Source: CAWDMC01 sp963803295 (GTDB lineage: Bacteria; Acidobacteriota; Terriglobia; UBA7540). Taken from it: 64,000 nucleotides of DNA. Made by a program: the position numbers and the translations under genes. The stretch spans positions 124,001 to 188,000 of the forward strand of contig CAWDMC010000025.1 of NCBI GenBank assembly GCA_963803295.1, written 5' to 3'. Under the pieces are notes generated by a model. It had not been told where the DNA came from. It made no database searches and was given only the letters and a program-made list of their open reading frames with translations. Positions 53,582 to 63,652 of this stretch are shown one piece after another. The first letter of the stretch is position 1. Each line of letters starts with the position of its first letter.

Positions 53582-54522
53582 ACTTCTCTCCCTCGTGGAA
53601 TGAAACCCGGCACGCCGGTTTTCACCACTGGATTTAGCCTTTGTCTGGTCTGAATTCGATTGATTTCCTCCAGCGCGTCTTCCGGAAGGGGAGAGATGTC
53701 AAAATTCTCTCGCGCCCGGGCCGCACTCTTAGGCGTGGTGAGCACAGCCGTGCCGCGCTGCACCGCCCAAGCCAGCAGTACCTGTGCCGGAGCTTTTCCA
53801 ACTCGCGCGGCGATAGCCGTAATGACTGGATCCTCGAGCAGTCCCGGTTTCATCCCGTGACCTAAGGGCGCAAAAGCCAAAAACACGATGCCGTTCTGCT
53901 GGCAGAATCCCAATAGCTCCGTTTCCGGCAGGTAGGGATGGGATTCTACCTGGACCACGGCGGGCTTGATTCTCGCCGATGCATAGATGGGCTTCAGTTC
54001 ATCTATGCCGATATCTGAAAGTCCAATGGCCCGGCACTTGCTGTGGTCCACGAGATTCTCCATCGCTTTCCACGTGTCGAGCAAAGTCACCTCGTGGTCG
54101 TAGAGGACATTGCCTTTTTGATCCCGAGGGTCCTGGTCGTCGCCGGGTTGGAACGCAAATGGAGTATGAACGAGATAGAGATCCAGATACTCGAGGCCGA
54201 GTCTCGCCAGACTCGCCTCGAACGCCGGTTCTACGCGTTCGGGCCGGTGATTGGAGTTCCACAGCTTTGTGGTAACAAAAATGTCTTCGCGCGCGATCCC
54301 TCCAGTGGCAAGTCCAGCCTGCAAAGCCCTGCCCACCTCGCGCTCGTTCCCGTACCGTTCCGCGCAATCGAAGTGTCGAAAACCGGCTTCCAGTGCGTCT
54401 CTGGTTGCAGTTATCGTCTCGGCTGCGTCTGGAATTAAGGTGCCAAAGCCGAGTGCAGGCATATGGCCGGCCCTCTGGTTCAGTGGAATTCTCGTCATCC
54501 GCAGATCAGAAGATTCAAGCAT
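53578..54522 (-). CDS. Aldo/keto reductase
   Basis: A 314-residue NADPH-dependent TIM-barrel reductase. The tetrad is Asp and Tyr in FRHFDCAERYGNE, Lys in VTTKLWNSNH and His in YLVHTPFAF. The NADPH loop near the end reads VLTTPKSAARARENFDI. GPLGHGM is present as APLGHGMKPG. Substrate unknown, probably small aldehydes. CGGAGG lies upstream of the ATG at 54522. The gene overlaps the NTF2-like frame downstream. Confidence 0.92.
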   Translation of the reverse strand: MLESSDLRMTRIPLNQRAGHMPALGFGTLIPDAAETITATRDALEAGFRHFDCAERYGNEREVGRALQAGLATGGIAREDIFVTTKLWNSNHRPERVEPAFEASLARLGLEYLDLYLVHTPFAFQPGDDQDPRDQKGNVLYDHEVTLLDTWKAMENLVDHSKCRAIGLSDIGIDELKPIYASARIKPAVVQVESHPYLPETELLGFCQQNGIVFLAFAPLGHGMKPGLLEDPVITAIAARVGKAPAQVLLAWAVQRGTAVLTTPKSAARARENFDISPLPEDALEEINRIQTRQRLNPVVKTGVPGFIPRGREV

Positions 54523-54918
54523 GGTGACACCTCCGATTTACTCTCCGTGCGGCGTGACTGGCCGAATTGAGAAGTTAGATGCCAGGTACCGCAGACTGGG
54601 TGCGACTCCTGGTTCGCAGAACGCGGAGTATAGGCGCAAGCATCGTTGTGTAACTCCTGGCTCGAGCTAAGGGTGCATGACGCGCGACTGGGAAGTTTGA
54701 CAGCGGCGGTCAAGTTGCCGATAAACGCACTACCCTTGCTTTTGGCCTATTCCGATCCGCCTCGCGCTCACCAAGGTGGTATTTGGCTAATCCGAGTGTT
54801 AGTTCGATGCCCGAATGGGAACGTCGTAGTGCCTCCTTTTGATGTACACTCCACGTTGTCTTGGCGCGGGTTTTTCCAAAGGCCGGTTCTCCCATGGACG
54901 GAAGAAACGAGGTGCTCA
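54523..54918. other. Gap of about 400 bases without a gene
   Basis: Divergent spacer between the aldo/keto reductase and the serine hydrolase remnant. No promoter box or repeat that I would defend. Confidence 0.35.
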
Positions 54919-56347
54919 ATGGCCCGAGGTAACGGAAAGTTCGCGTTTCCGCTCATATGGATTCTCACGATTGGCGCATTTGCTTCCGGTACGATGCCAT
55001 CCGCCCACACAAATTTGAGGGTCCCGGAATGCCTCGTTGGGAAACATCGGGTGTTCCAACCGGTGGAGGCTTTCCTGGCAGGACGCTTCTGGCCTCACCT
55101 GTGAACCCGAATGTCCCGCGCATGGAGCAGGTGATTCAGTCTTTTGTGTCCGGCCACCATTTCATGGGCTGTGTGCTTGTCGCCCGCGGCGATGGACCCA
55201 TCCTCAACAAGGGTTACGGTTTTGCCAATCTGGAGTGGAGCATTCCCAATTCGCCCTCCACGAAATTCCGATTGGGGTCGATTACCAAGCGGTTCACGGC
55301 AGCTTCCATCCTCCTTTTTGAGGAGCGGGGAAAGCTGAGGGTGTACGATCCGGTGAAGAAATACATGCCCGACGCTCCCCGCCGCTTGGGACAAAATCAC
55401 GTTGTTCAATCTGCTGACGCACACCTCGGGCATACCGAGTTTTACGAGCTTTCCCGAGTACGCATCGCTTGAGCCTTTTGCAACAACGACGACTGTATGA
55501 CCGTGCCTTTATCCGCCGCATCGCTCCAGAATATGACGACGCCTTTCAAAAATGATTACGCATTTGGCCTGGTGGTATACACCGTGAGCGGTCACAAGGT
55601 GATAGAGCACGGAGGCGGTATTGAAGGCTTCAACACCGCGCTCGCGTATTATCCTGACGACAGGCTGACGGTCGTGGTCCTAAGCAATATCAAGGGGCCT
55701 ACCCCTCAGGACCTAACAGCTAAACTGGCGGCGCGGGCTCGCGGCGAGAAAGTCGTCCTTTCGTCAGAGCGCAAAGAAGTGACGGTCGATCCGAAAATGT
55801 TGAAGGGTTACGTCGGGAATTACGAGCTCGCTCCCAAGTTCATTCTGACGGTTACACGGGAGGGCGACAAGCTCATCACCCAAGCCACCGGCCAGCCTAA
55901 GGTTCCAATTTTTGCGGAAAGTAATCGGGAGTTCTTCGCCAAAGTAATCGACGCTCAGATCACCTTCGTTCCCGACGGGCAGGGGCGCGCGACCGAACTG
56001 ATTCTACATCAGGGAGGCCAGGGCCATCATGCCAAGCGCTTTGGAGGTGAGGTTCCAAATCCCAAAGAGCACAAGGAAATCAGCGTCGATCCGAAACTCT
56101 TCGATAGATATGTCGGGCAGTATCAGTTGGCGCCGACTTTCATTCTCACCATCACCCGCGAAGGGGATCAGCTTTTTGCACAGGCTACCGGGCAGTCGAA
56201 GGCCGAGATTTTCCGGAAGGCGAGCGGGAATTCTTCTACAAAGTCGTCGATGCGCAAATCACCTTTGAAACCGACAGCTCGGGCCGGGCGGCGAGCCTGA
56301 CATTGCACCAGGGCGGAGCAAATATGCCGGCGAAACGGATTCAGTAA
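54919..56347 (+). pseudogene. Beta-lactamase-like serine hydrolase (class C fold), several lesions
   Basis: A signal peptide in one frame (MARGNGKFAFPLIWILTIGA) is followed in another by MEQVIQSFVSGHHFMGCVLV and the catalytic SxxK box LGSITKRFTAASILLF. The frame shifts again near LLTHTSGIPSF, and the region with the YxN box is missing. Sequence resumes with DYAFGLVVYTVSGHKVIEHG and the HGG box (HGGGIEGFNTALAYYP). Two diverged copies of a C-terminal domain follow (YVGNYELAPKFILTVTREGD and YVGQYQLAPTFILTITREGD), with a last shift near 56215. It cannot encode an active enzyme. Confidence 0.85.
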
Positions 56348-57201
56348 GCTCCACCAAGCCCGCGAAGCAAAAACACAACGGCCCGCCACCTGCACTTGAG
56401 CCCGCCACTGATAACAAAAAGCCGCGGACCTTCAAAACAGGTTCCGCTGTGCGCTTTCTTGCACCCCGCTAAGTTGACGGTAAACGGCCTACCTGCGCGG
56501 AAGTGCCTGATGACGCGCACGATAGGAGTGAATGGATCCATCACCGGCGACTAACCCGGGAGTAACGGCCCACTGCTTACTCTCGGTAGTGTCGCCCTGA
56601 GAAGGCTTAGTTTAATACATGGGCTGTTACCAACTCTTAGGCGGCAACTCCCTTCCGCGTCCCCCTTTTCAGGGAAGGCAACATGCTGGCTGATTCCGCA
56701 TCTACCACCGGGTTCTCTGGCCATCGCCCAATTTGCAAGGCGTCCACAAGTGCGTGCTACCAGCGCTCGGTTAGGCCACAGCGAAAGTTAGCTGAAACTG
56801 CGCCTTGCGCGGCCGAAGACAAAGAAAGCGGCTAACTTCTCTCTTAAGCCCAGGGCAACCGAAGGAGTGGTTCACCATAAGGGGCTGAGGAGGAAGGGAG
56901 TCTGGTGGCCCTAGCGCCTTGAACCTGTCCTCGGGTCCGGTGTTGATTGCCTTCTAGGCAAATTCGTAATCGGGAAAGACATGTGCGGCAACTGCAGCGG
57001 GGTGCCCGCTGGGGAACAGCGCAGCACCAGACGGGAAATCGACGGTTCCGGTCGGCGAGGAAGAATTCCTGCGACTCCTTTCCAGCGAGCCAGAGTTCCT
57101 CGTGATACGCGCCCTTGAGGATATAGGCATGGGTCCGGGAGGATGTTACCGTCCGAAAAACGACAGGCACCACAGTTCATGCCGCCGATTCCACATTAGG
57201 C
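56348..57201. other. 850-base region without a recognisable gene
   Basis: A blurred GCGGACCTTC palindrome at 56416-56440 resembles the single palindrome at 30634. The frames at 56844-57180 look random. Nothing else is supported. Confidence 0.4.
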
Positions 57202-58215
57202 TCAGTCACGAGGGCTAAACCAAAAAATCAGGATTCCGTACCCCACTCCGGCCGGGTCGGTCGTTTTCGCGGCCTGAAAGGCCATGAAGCGGCCGTCCGT
57301 TGATACCACCGGATTCGATGCCTTGCCGCCCACGTAGTCATTGAAGTGTGTCAGCCGCACAAAATCCTTCCCCATGCCGTCGAGCTTCAGCTTCCAGATG
57401 TCGATGTTTCCGGAGCCCCTCCCGCCGAGGGTCTCACTCTGCCGATCGGCTTCAACGGTGGTGTAGAGGTCGTCCGGGAAAATGCCCTCTGGTTCGTTGT
57501 AAGTTCCGGGAGCCTTCGAGAAATTGGTTACCTTGCCGGTTTCGAGATCAATCCCCATCACTGAAGCTTGGTCGTTCGGCTCGTAGCAAGTGAAAATCAG
57601 CTTGTCGTCGTTGTCGTAGAAGTCCTGGGCTTCGAGCACGCAGCTTCGGTCCCTGCTCGCGAACACCGTCTTCTGGTGGACGAGCCTCGGCGCGGCGCCT
57701 GAGAGATCCACCTCCGCTACGATCAGCCGCGATGCCTCGGGTGCAAGATCGGGCACCTGTGCCGACGTTTGCGAAAAGGCGATCTTGAAACTCTTTTTGG
57801 AGATGGCGGCGCCCTCGCTCATCTTCTGCCCGAGCCTCACCGGCTTGGAGCCGCGCTCCTTGCTCAGGAACCAGAGCTCGTTGTCGCGTGTGCGGCTGAC
57901 GGAGATGTTCTCGAAATGGTCTGGGCCAATCAAAACATAGTCACCGGTCACAAGGTGCATTACGCGCAGGAATGCTGCCCCCGGCACATTGCACGTCAAG
58001 CACTGGATGATGCGGGTCTTCACGTCGACGACCATCGCATCACCAAAGCTCTTGGCCATGAATGCGATACGCTGGTTATCTGGCGAAATGTCCGCTCGTT
58101 CGCCGAAATGGGTCAGCACCTCAATGGTCGACGGGAGATTGTCCAGAGGATTTCCCGGTTTCCTCTGACCCATCAGGAGTGCAGCCAGCGCAAGAAACGT
58201 TGACAGCTGTTTCAT
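57202..58215 (-). CDS. Exported TolB/WD40-like beta-propeller protein
   Basis: A 337-residue protein with a signal peptide (QLSTFLALAALLMG). Propeller-type repeats are seen as RADISPDNQRIAFMAKSFGD, KSFKIAFSQTSAQVPD and NPVVSTDGRFMAFQAAKTTD, i.e. the PD40 pattern sPDG-x-IAF. No enzymatic motif is visible; a peptidase domain that such propellers often carry is absent. It may be a periplasmic binding protein. The gene is alone. Confidence 0.75.
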   Translation of the reverse strand: MKQLSTFLALAALLMGQRKPGNPLDNLPSTIEVLTHFGERADISPDNQRIAFMAKSFGDAMVVDVKTRIIQCLTCNVPGAAFLRVMHLVTGDYVLIGPDHFENISVSRTRDNELWFLSKERGSKPVRLGQKMSEGAAISKKSFKIAFSQTSAQVPDLAPEASRLIVAEVDLSGAAPRLVHQKTVFASRDRSCVLEAQDFYDNDDKLIFTCYEPNDQASVMGIDLETGKVTNFSKAPGTYNEPEGIFPDDLYTTVEADRQSETLGGRGSGNIDIWKLKLDGMGKDFVRLTHFNDYVGGKASNPVVSTDGRFMAFQAAKTTDPAGVGYGILIFWFSPRD

Positions 58216-58654
58216 GCTGGAAATCCTACCAGATATTTGTCCGGAGTGCCGTCGCTCCGAGTACCTTGCCGCTGAACAGGGTCGACCTCAACTGATTCCA
58301 CGCACGCGGCCACGAACCAACATCTGGGATTCGTACAGATCAAAGTCTATTTGATTGACGCTTGGGCTGTTATCGCCAGCTATGGCGTTCCGGTCTGGGC
58401 GATTGCGCCGAGGTCAGCGCTGATGGGCGCAATTTCCGACCGTCATCCGTTCAGAGTTGCGCGGACCGGTATCGCTCGCCGACCAGGACTTATCCACTTG
58501 TGTTGCGGCTGGAAGGCGACACGACCAAAGGTCGATAAAGAAGGGAATGATGCACCTGCGGATGCTTTTCCGCTGGTGAACTATGCCGGAAGTAATTATC
58601 CCGTAAATTTCGCTATGAGAACGCCTTCCGCCACACTCCCCCTCGTGTGTAAGC
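58216..58654. other. Gap of about 440 bases without a gene
   Basis: No convincing frame; the short frame at 58351 on the plus strand has no family features. Confidence 0.35.
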
Positions 58655-58972
58655 TCAAACACTCTGATTTCCGGCCGGGGCCGATGAGATCTCCCTCGCC
58701 AGGAGAATGATGGCACAGGATGTCGTTGATCTGCTCCTGCCCTTGTTCAGCCGGATAATCTTAGCTTGCGAGCGGAACGCCGGCGGCACGATGGCTCGCG
58801 CCTCGTGCTCCGTCTCCACATCAACGGTCAGCCAGGCTTTATGCACCCCCGCTGAGCATCCCCAGTCGGCATGAGTCAGAAAATGCGAGCCGGTTTTCAA
58901 GAAAATATCCACGACGCGGGCACACGCCACGGTTTCGGACTCGTGGGGAACTTCGATTAGAAATTTCGCCAT
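58655..58972 (-). CDS. DUF3303-like small protein, C-terminus possibly frameshifted
   Basis: MAKFLIEVPHESETVACARV, SHFLTHADWGCSAGVHKAWL and EARAIVPPAFRSQAKIIRLN form a compact ferredoxin-like fold known from hypothetical proteins. After RLNK the frame gives Ser/Arg-rich text, whereas one base away it reads QEQINDILCHHS, which looks like the natural helix. A one-base change near 58735 is therefore likely. Function unknown. Confidence 0.7.
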   Translation of the reverse strand: MAKFLIEVPHESETVACARVVDIFLKTGSHFLTHADWGCSAGVHKAWLTVDVETEHEARAIVPPAFRSQAKIIRLNKGRSRSTTSCAIILLAREISSAPAGNQSV

Positions 58973-59103
58973 GAGCGTCGGCCTCCTTCAAGTGAAGATT
59001 TCTCCGTTTGCTTACCTGGATGCACATTCCTTAATTCAGCTTCGACCCGGTTGACTGAGTTGGCGACGCAGGCGGGAGCTCGCGCTCCCGCACTCAAAAG
59101 CTG

Positions 59104-59946
59104 TTACGCCTCCGCGGAATCGACGGCGGAGTTGGGCCCGATGGTGGCCTTGTCTCCAAATCCTGGGATGAGCATGGGCACGCGTTCTCGATACTCCGTA
59201 TAAGCGCGGCCGTGGTGCCGCACCAGATCGCGCTCTTCGAACTGAATGGCCACCAGGATGTAGGCGCTCGTCAAGACCGCAAACAGCAGGTGCGCGACGG
59301 TCATCGTCGGCGTCGCCCAAAAGATCGTGAACCAACCGATGTAAAGCGGATGCCGCACGAGTTTGTAAGGGCCCGGCGTCACGAATCTGAGCGACGGCAT
59401 TTGTCGCCCGCGCAGGAAATACCAGACTTGGCGCATGCCGAACAGATCGAAGTGGTTGATGAGAAATGTCACGACCAGCAAAAGGATCCAGCCCCCTGCA
59501 TAAATTCCGTAAAGCCCGAGGCGAACGGAGGAACTTTGAACGTTCCAGACCGTGCCACCGATCGGCTGCCATTGCCAGAACAGCAAAATCATCAGCACGT
59601 TCGAGGTAAGCACATAGGTGCTGCGCTCCGCTGCCTGGGGAATGAAGCGCGTCAGCCAGCGCTTGAACCAACCACGCGCCATCACGCTGTGCTGGATCGC
59701 GAACACGCCGAGCAACAGCGCGTCAATCGCGGTCGCCTGCGCGAGCGGAACTTCGCGACCGGAATCCCTCGCCTTTGGGACTCCGAAGTTGCCGATGAAT
59801 CCTGCTGCGTATACGAAAATTCCCAGCGTGATCGCGTAGGTGATCGTGCCGTATATGAAAACCAAAATCCTTTTGGCGCGCCCGACCGCCTGTGCCATGT
59901 GGGCGGAATCGCCGAGAATGCTCGGCGCAGTAACCCAATTAGTCAT
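59104..59946 (-). CDS. mddA: MddA-like methanethiol S-methyltransferase (NnrU/isoprenylcysteine methyltransferase superfamily)
   Basis: A 280-residue membrane enzyme with about six helices. MddA methylates methanethiol to dimethyl sulfide using SAM. Matching features are VFIYGTITYAITLGIFVYAA, AIQHSVMARGWFKRW, AERSTYVLTSNVLMILLFWQ, NHFDLFGMRQVW, the SAM-binding LVRHPLYIGWF and the end AIQFEERDLVRHHGRAYTEY. The order and spacing follow MddA rather than NnrU. AAAGGAG before the ATG at 59946 supports this start. It overlaps the gene upstream by eight bases. Confidence 0.85.
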   Translation of the reverse strand: MTNWVTAPSILGDSAHMAQAVGRAKRILVFIYGTITYAITLGIFVYAAGFIGNFGVPKARDSGREVPLAQATAIDALLLGVFAIQHSVMARGWFKRWLTRFIPQAAERSTYVLTSNVLMILLFWQWQPIGGTVWNVQSSSVRLGLYGIYAGGWILLLVVTFLINHFDLFGMRQVWYFLRGRQMPSLRFVTPGPYKLVRHPLYIGWFTIFWATPTMTVAHLLFAVLTSAYILVAIQFEERDLVRHHGRAYTEYRERVPMLIPGFGDKATIGPNSAVDSAEA

Positions 59947-60571
59947 GATGGTCTCCTTTCACTTCGTAATTCATTTCATTCTTTGCCCACGGAAGCGTCG
60001 CGAGTGCGAACTTCACATTTCCGTGCCGCACGTGATAGGCAAACGTGCCGAAGCAGAAGCCTCCGATTTCGACTGCCAGTGAAGCGGACAGAAAGATCGC
60101 CTGAAGGACGTACGCCGCGAGATCGAATCCGGCGTGAATCAGCAGGGCGGTGGCTAACGCAAACGTTCCGGCCATCGTTTCCGCGCCCCGCCGCGGCGCC
60201 GGGGCGGCGCCGAGACGAAACGCTCCCCGGCGTCCGCCGAACGTCAGGTTGTAAAGCGCGCTGAACGGATTCAATTTTGGAAACAGCGCGCTCCAAACGA
60301 GAAGAGCGCCAAGCGCGGCGAAGACAGCCTGGGACTGGAGCAGGATTCCTGCAACCACGGAGACCAGCACGATCCTGGGCTGGAAGGTCAGCGCGGAATA
60401 CTGGCGGGGGAGGACTGCGGGAGCAGGCGCCCCGAACCCCATCTGCAGAATAAAGTTGCGCATCACCAGGTCCCGCCCGGATGCGGCGATTGGGCTGGTC
60501 CCCTTCGGCTCGAGCGCAGAGTCGGACCCGTTCCATGCGATGTTCAGGTGCCCTTTCATCATGTACTTCAT
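59939..60571 (-). CDS. DUF4395-like membrane protein
   Basis: A 210-residue protein with three or four hydrophobic segments (VLVSVVAGILLQSQAVFAAL, MAGTFALATALLIHAGFDLA, VLQAIFLSASLAVEIGGFCF). NFILQMGFGAPAPAV and FSALYNLTFG agree with the DUF4395 layout. AAGGAGGGAAG precedes the ATG at 60571. The stop lies inside the start of the mddA-like gene, so the two are translated together. A role with the methyltransferase in volatile sulfur metabolism is inference from this coupling. Confidence 0.72.
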   Translation of the reverse strand: MKYMMKGHLNIAWNGSDSALEPKGTSPIAASGRDLVMRNFILQMGFGAPAPAVLPRQYSALTFQPRIVLVSVVAGILLQSQAVFAALGALLVWSALFPKLNPFSALYNLTFGGRRGAFRLGAAPAPRRGAETMAGTFALATALLIHAGFDLAAYVLQAIFLSASLAVEIGGFCFGTFAYHVRHGNVKFALATLPWAKNEMNYEVKGDHHD

Positions 60572-60724
60572 TTCAATCTTCCCTCCTTCTCCATTTCTAC
60601 TTCCCTCGTATCGACGCTGGTAAGTTTCATCGAAGATTGGGGTTGACACAATGTCCGGCACTCTGAGATTCTTGCCCAAGGCTCCAAAACAGCGCAGGAT
60701 AATAAGGCCTTACAGAGGAACGGT

Positions 60725-61747
60725 ATGGACGTGCTATCCGACGTCTTGCGGGTGATCCGCCTCTCAGGAGCGGTCTTTTTTGTGGCGGACTTCTCTTCCC
60801 CGTGGGCGATTGACTCCCCAGCATCAAAGACTCTGGCGCCCCTGATCATGCCGCGCGCGGAGTGCTTTACGATTTTTCACGTGCTCGCCGAAGGCAAATG
60901 CTGGGTCAAGATTAAAGGGATGCCACCCCTCCAGATGGTCGCGGGCGACGTGCTGGTCGTTCCGCAGGGCGATGAGCATTTTATGGGTAGCGACTTGGCA
61001 AAAAAGCCCGCGCTCATGCGGGATCTCATCCCTGAAATACCATGGCCGGGAATGCCTCCGGTAATTCACGGCGGTGGCGGCGAGTCCACGAGGTTCGTGT
61101 GCGGCTTCCTGCACTGCGACCAGAAATTCAATCCGCTCTTCGGCTCGCTTCCAAGGCTGTTGTGCGTACGGAGCCACGAGGGTGACGTGGTGCTCGAGTC
61201 CGTCGGCAAAGTGAACAGGGCTTCGGACCGGCCGGTTCCCTTTCACACCGGGATGTGGCTGAACACCACGATCTACTACCTTGTTAAGGAAGCACAAAGT
61301 TCAGGCAACGAGATGATGCTGGCTCGATTAACGGAATTGATGTTCGTGGAGGTTCTCAGGCTCTACATGCAGGAACTTCCGCCAGATCAAAAAGGGTGGC
61401 TGGCCGGTCTGAGGGACCCTTACGTCAATCGCGCCATCGTCTTGCTGCACGCGCAACCTGAGCGTGCATGGACCGTCGAGGACCTGGCGCGCGAGGCGGG
61501 CGTCTCGCGTTCGGGCCTGGCGGACCGATTCACCGAATTGATCGGCGAATCTCCCATCCAGTATCTGACCAATTGGCGCATGCACTTGGCCAAGCAGTTG
61601 CTGTCGGAAGGTCAGCACAGTCTTGCGGGCGTTGCGAAACGCGTTGGCTACGAATCCGAATACGCTTTCAACCGCGCCTTCAAACGCCAAGTGGGTGAGC
61701 CTCCCGCTGCCTGGCGGAAGAACGCGTCGGCTGCGCGCAGCGTTTAG
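60725..61747 (+). CDS. AraC family transcriptional regulator with cupin sensor domain
   Basis: A 340-residue regulator. The N-terminal cupin_6 domain (MDVLSDVLRVIRLSGAVFF, GDVLVVPQGDEHFM) binds an unknown ligand. The C-terminal pair of helix-turn-helices is seen in VEDLAREAGVSRSGLADRF and SLAGVAKRVGYESEYAFNRA. It faces the mddA/DUF4395 pair across a 153-base divergent spacer, so it may control them. Related regulators respond to aldehydes and other reactive small molecules. Confidence 0.9.
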   Translation: MDVLSDVLRVIRLSGAVFFVADFSSPWAIDSPASKTLAPLIMPRAECFTIFHVLAEGKCWVKIKGMPPLQMVAGDVLVVPQGDEHFMGSDLAKKPALMRDLIPEIPWPGMPPVIHGGGGESTRFVCGFLHCDQKFNPLFGSLPRLLCVRSHEGDVVLESVGKVNRASDRPVPFHTGMWLNTTIYYLVKEAQSSGNEMMLARLTELMFVEVLRLYMQELPPDQKGWLAGLRDPYVNRAIVLLHAQPERAWTVEDLAREAGVSRSGLADRFTELIGESPIQYLTNWRMHLAKQLLSEGQHSLAGVAKRVGYESEYAFNRAFKRQVGEPPAAWRKNASAARSV

Positions 61748-61752
61748 CTAAG

Positions 61753-63026
61753 TACTGCCGTTCGTAATTACGGTGACGTATTATTGGTGACCTAGTGAAA
61801 CCAGTTCTGATATGCTTGGCAGCCGGGAGGTGCTTTTGGGATGCCAAGGAGAAGCCCATTCACGGTCGCGTTGTCCCGAGACGAACGGCAGCATTTGGAA
61901 TCCGTGGCGCGTCAATATACGTCACCGTATTGCGATGTCATCCGCGCCAAGATCGTCCTCTTGGCTGCTGAGGGTCTTTCCAATGATGTCATCGCCTCCC
62001 GCCTCGGCACTCCGCGCCAGGTCGTCAGCAAGTGGCGCAAACGATTCTGCCTGGCCCGTTTGCCCGGCCTCGAGGGCGAACCTCGGGGCGGGCGTAAGGC
62101 CCGCTTTCCCCCCCAGTCTCGTCGTTCAGGTAAAAGCTCTCGCTTGTGAATTGCCGCATCGCCAAGGCTTGCCCTTGTCCCGCTTCTCGATCGCCGACAT
62201 CCGCCAGGAAGTTCTCGACCAGGGCTTGGTGGCCGAGATCAGCGGAGCCACCATTTGGCGCTGGCTCAACCAAGACGCCATCCGTCCGTGGCGGTATCGA
62301 AGCTGGATCTTCCCGCGTGATCCCTTGTTCGTCGAAAAGGCAGGCCCTATCCTCGATCTCTACCAAGGTCTCTGGCCGGGACAACCTCTTGGTCCTAAAG
62401 ATTTTGTGCTCTCCGCTGATGAGAAAACGGGGATTCAAGCACGTCACCGCGAGCATCCGTCCCTTCCGCCTGCTCCAGGGAGGGCGGCGCTCGTCGAGCA
62501 CGAGTACGAGCGCGAGGGGGCCTGGGTCTACCTCGCGGCTTGGGATGTCCGGCGCGCCAAGATCTTCGGCCGTTGCGCCATCAAGAATGGCATCGAGCCC
62601 TTTGATAGCCTGATCGCGCAGGTGATGAGCCAGGAACCCTATCGCTCGGCGGCACGCGTGTTTTGGCTCATCGATAATTGCTCGGCACACCGCGGCCAGA
62701 AGTGCGTGCAGCGTCTTCAAGCCCGCTGGCCTTCGATCATTCCTGTTCACACGCCTATCCACGCCAGTTGGCTTAACCAAGTTGAGATCTACTTCTCCAT
62801 TGTTCAGCGTAAGGTTCTCACACCCAACGATTTCGACTCTCTGGCAAAATTGGAGGCCGCTCTACTCGCCTTTCAGGAACGTTATGAAAAATCGGCTGCC
62901 CCGTTCCGATGGACCTTTACCCGGGAGGACTTGGCAAAACTCATGATCCGCCTCAACGCCAAGATCCTTGCTCCGGCAGCTTGACGGCACTGCGGAAATA
63001 CGTCACCGTAATTCCGAACAGCAGTA
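61753..63026 (+). mobile_element. IS630 family insertion sequence, element B
   Basis: Inverted ends: TACTGCCGTTCGTAATTACG then GTGACGTATT on the left and, reversed, TACTGCTGTTCGGAATTACG then GTGACGTATT on the right, 28 of 30 matching, each beginning with the target TA. About 1.27 kb with one transposase coding region. It is unlike element A in its ends. Confidence 0.9.
61841..62984 (+). CDS. IS630 family transposase in two frames across a C7 run
   Basis: The N-terminal DNA-binding part starts MPRRSPFTVALSRDERQHLE and reads to GGRKARFPP. The catalytic part continues one frame later: SLVVQVKALACELPHRQGLP, ISGATIWRWLNQDAI, FVLSADEKTGIQARH (first Asp), VFWLIDNCSAHRGQ (second Asp) and IHASWLNQVEIYFSIVQRK (Glu). 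The change of frame lies in a run of seven C at 62107-62113; six would give one open frame of about 380 residues. Either slippage at this run produces full-length enzyme, or the gene is inactivated. Confidence 0.88.
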
Positions 63027-63652
63027 CTAAGTGACCAACACCTGAATCGCCGGCTACCCGGAAGTTGGCCCCGCGAGTGGTGTTAATGATAAGTGTTGGG
63101 AAATCGCCTTATCACCACTGATCTGGCCAGCAAGCACGTGCTCTTGGGTGAAAAATAGAACCTAGCTCCTGCCTTGTCGGCTAGTATTGATCCGCGAACT
63201 CTCGGTGATTTGTCGGTTTTCTGTGCGACCCATCTTCGGAAGAAATGCGACTTGGATGTATAACGCCCAACCCGCTCTCTGGGTTGCTGATCGCCATGGC
63301 CTGGCCTAGGCAGAAGAGTGGCAAGCCGACTGCCGGTCAAAGTGGATGGGAGACCAGTGAATTCCACGTCATGGATCGCTCGCACTCGTCGATGAACCGG
63401 GTTCTGCAGCATCCCACGAGGGACACCCCAGCGGGCCTTGGACGTGGTCCAAGCGGTGGCACAAGCGCTCTTGGCGGCCAAGCGATGCAGCTTCGCAATG
63501 ACTTCCGAGACTCATACAACCACTCGGGATCACAACCCACATAGTACTTTGCGAAACCCTATGGGCATACAATTCTCCTCGATTTTGATAGGCAAGCGCA
63601 CGGTCTCCCGAACTACGTCTACGTCAGTTTGTTGGCTGGCTTATGCCCGATT
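63027..63652. other. Gap of about 625 bases without a recognisable gene
   Basis: Short frames on both strands show no family feature. No repeat shared with the rest of the window was noticed. Confidence 0.4.

Noticed and set aside
59212..60264. A 350-codon plus-strand frame opposite the mddA-like and DUF4395-like genes
   Set aside because: Antisense shadow; low-complexity Arg/His-rich translation without family features.
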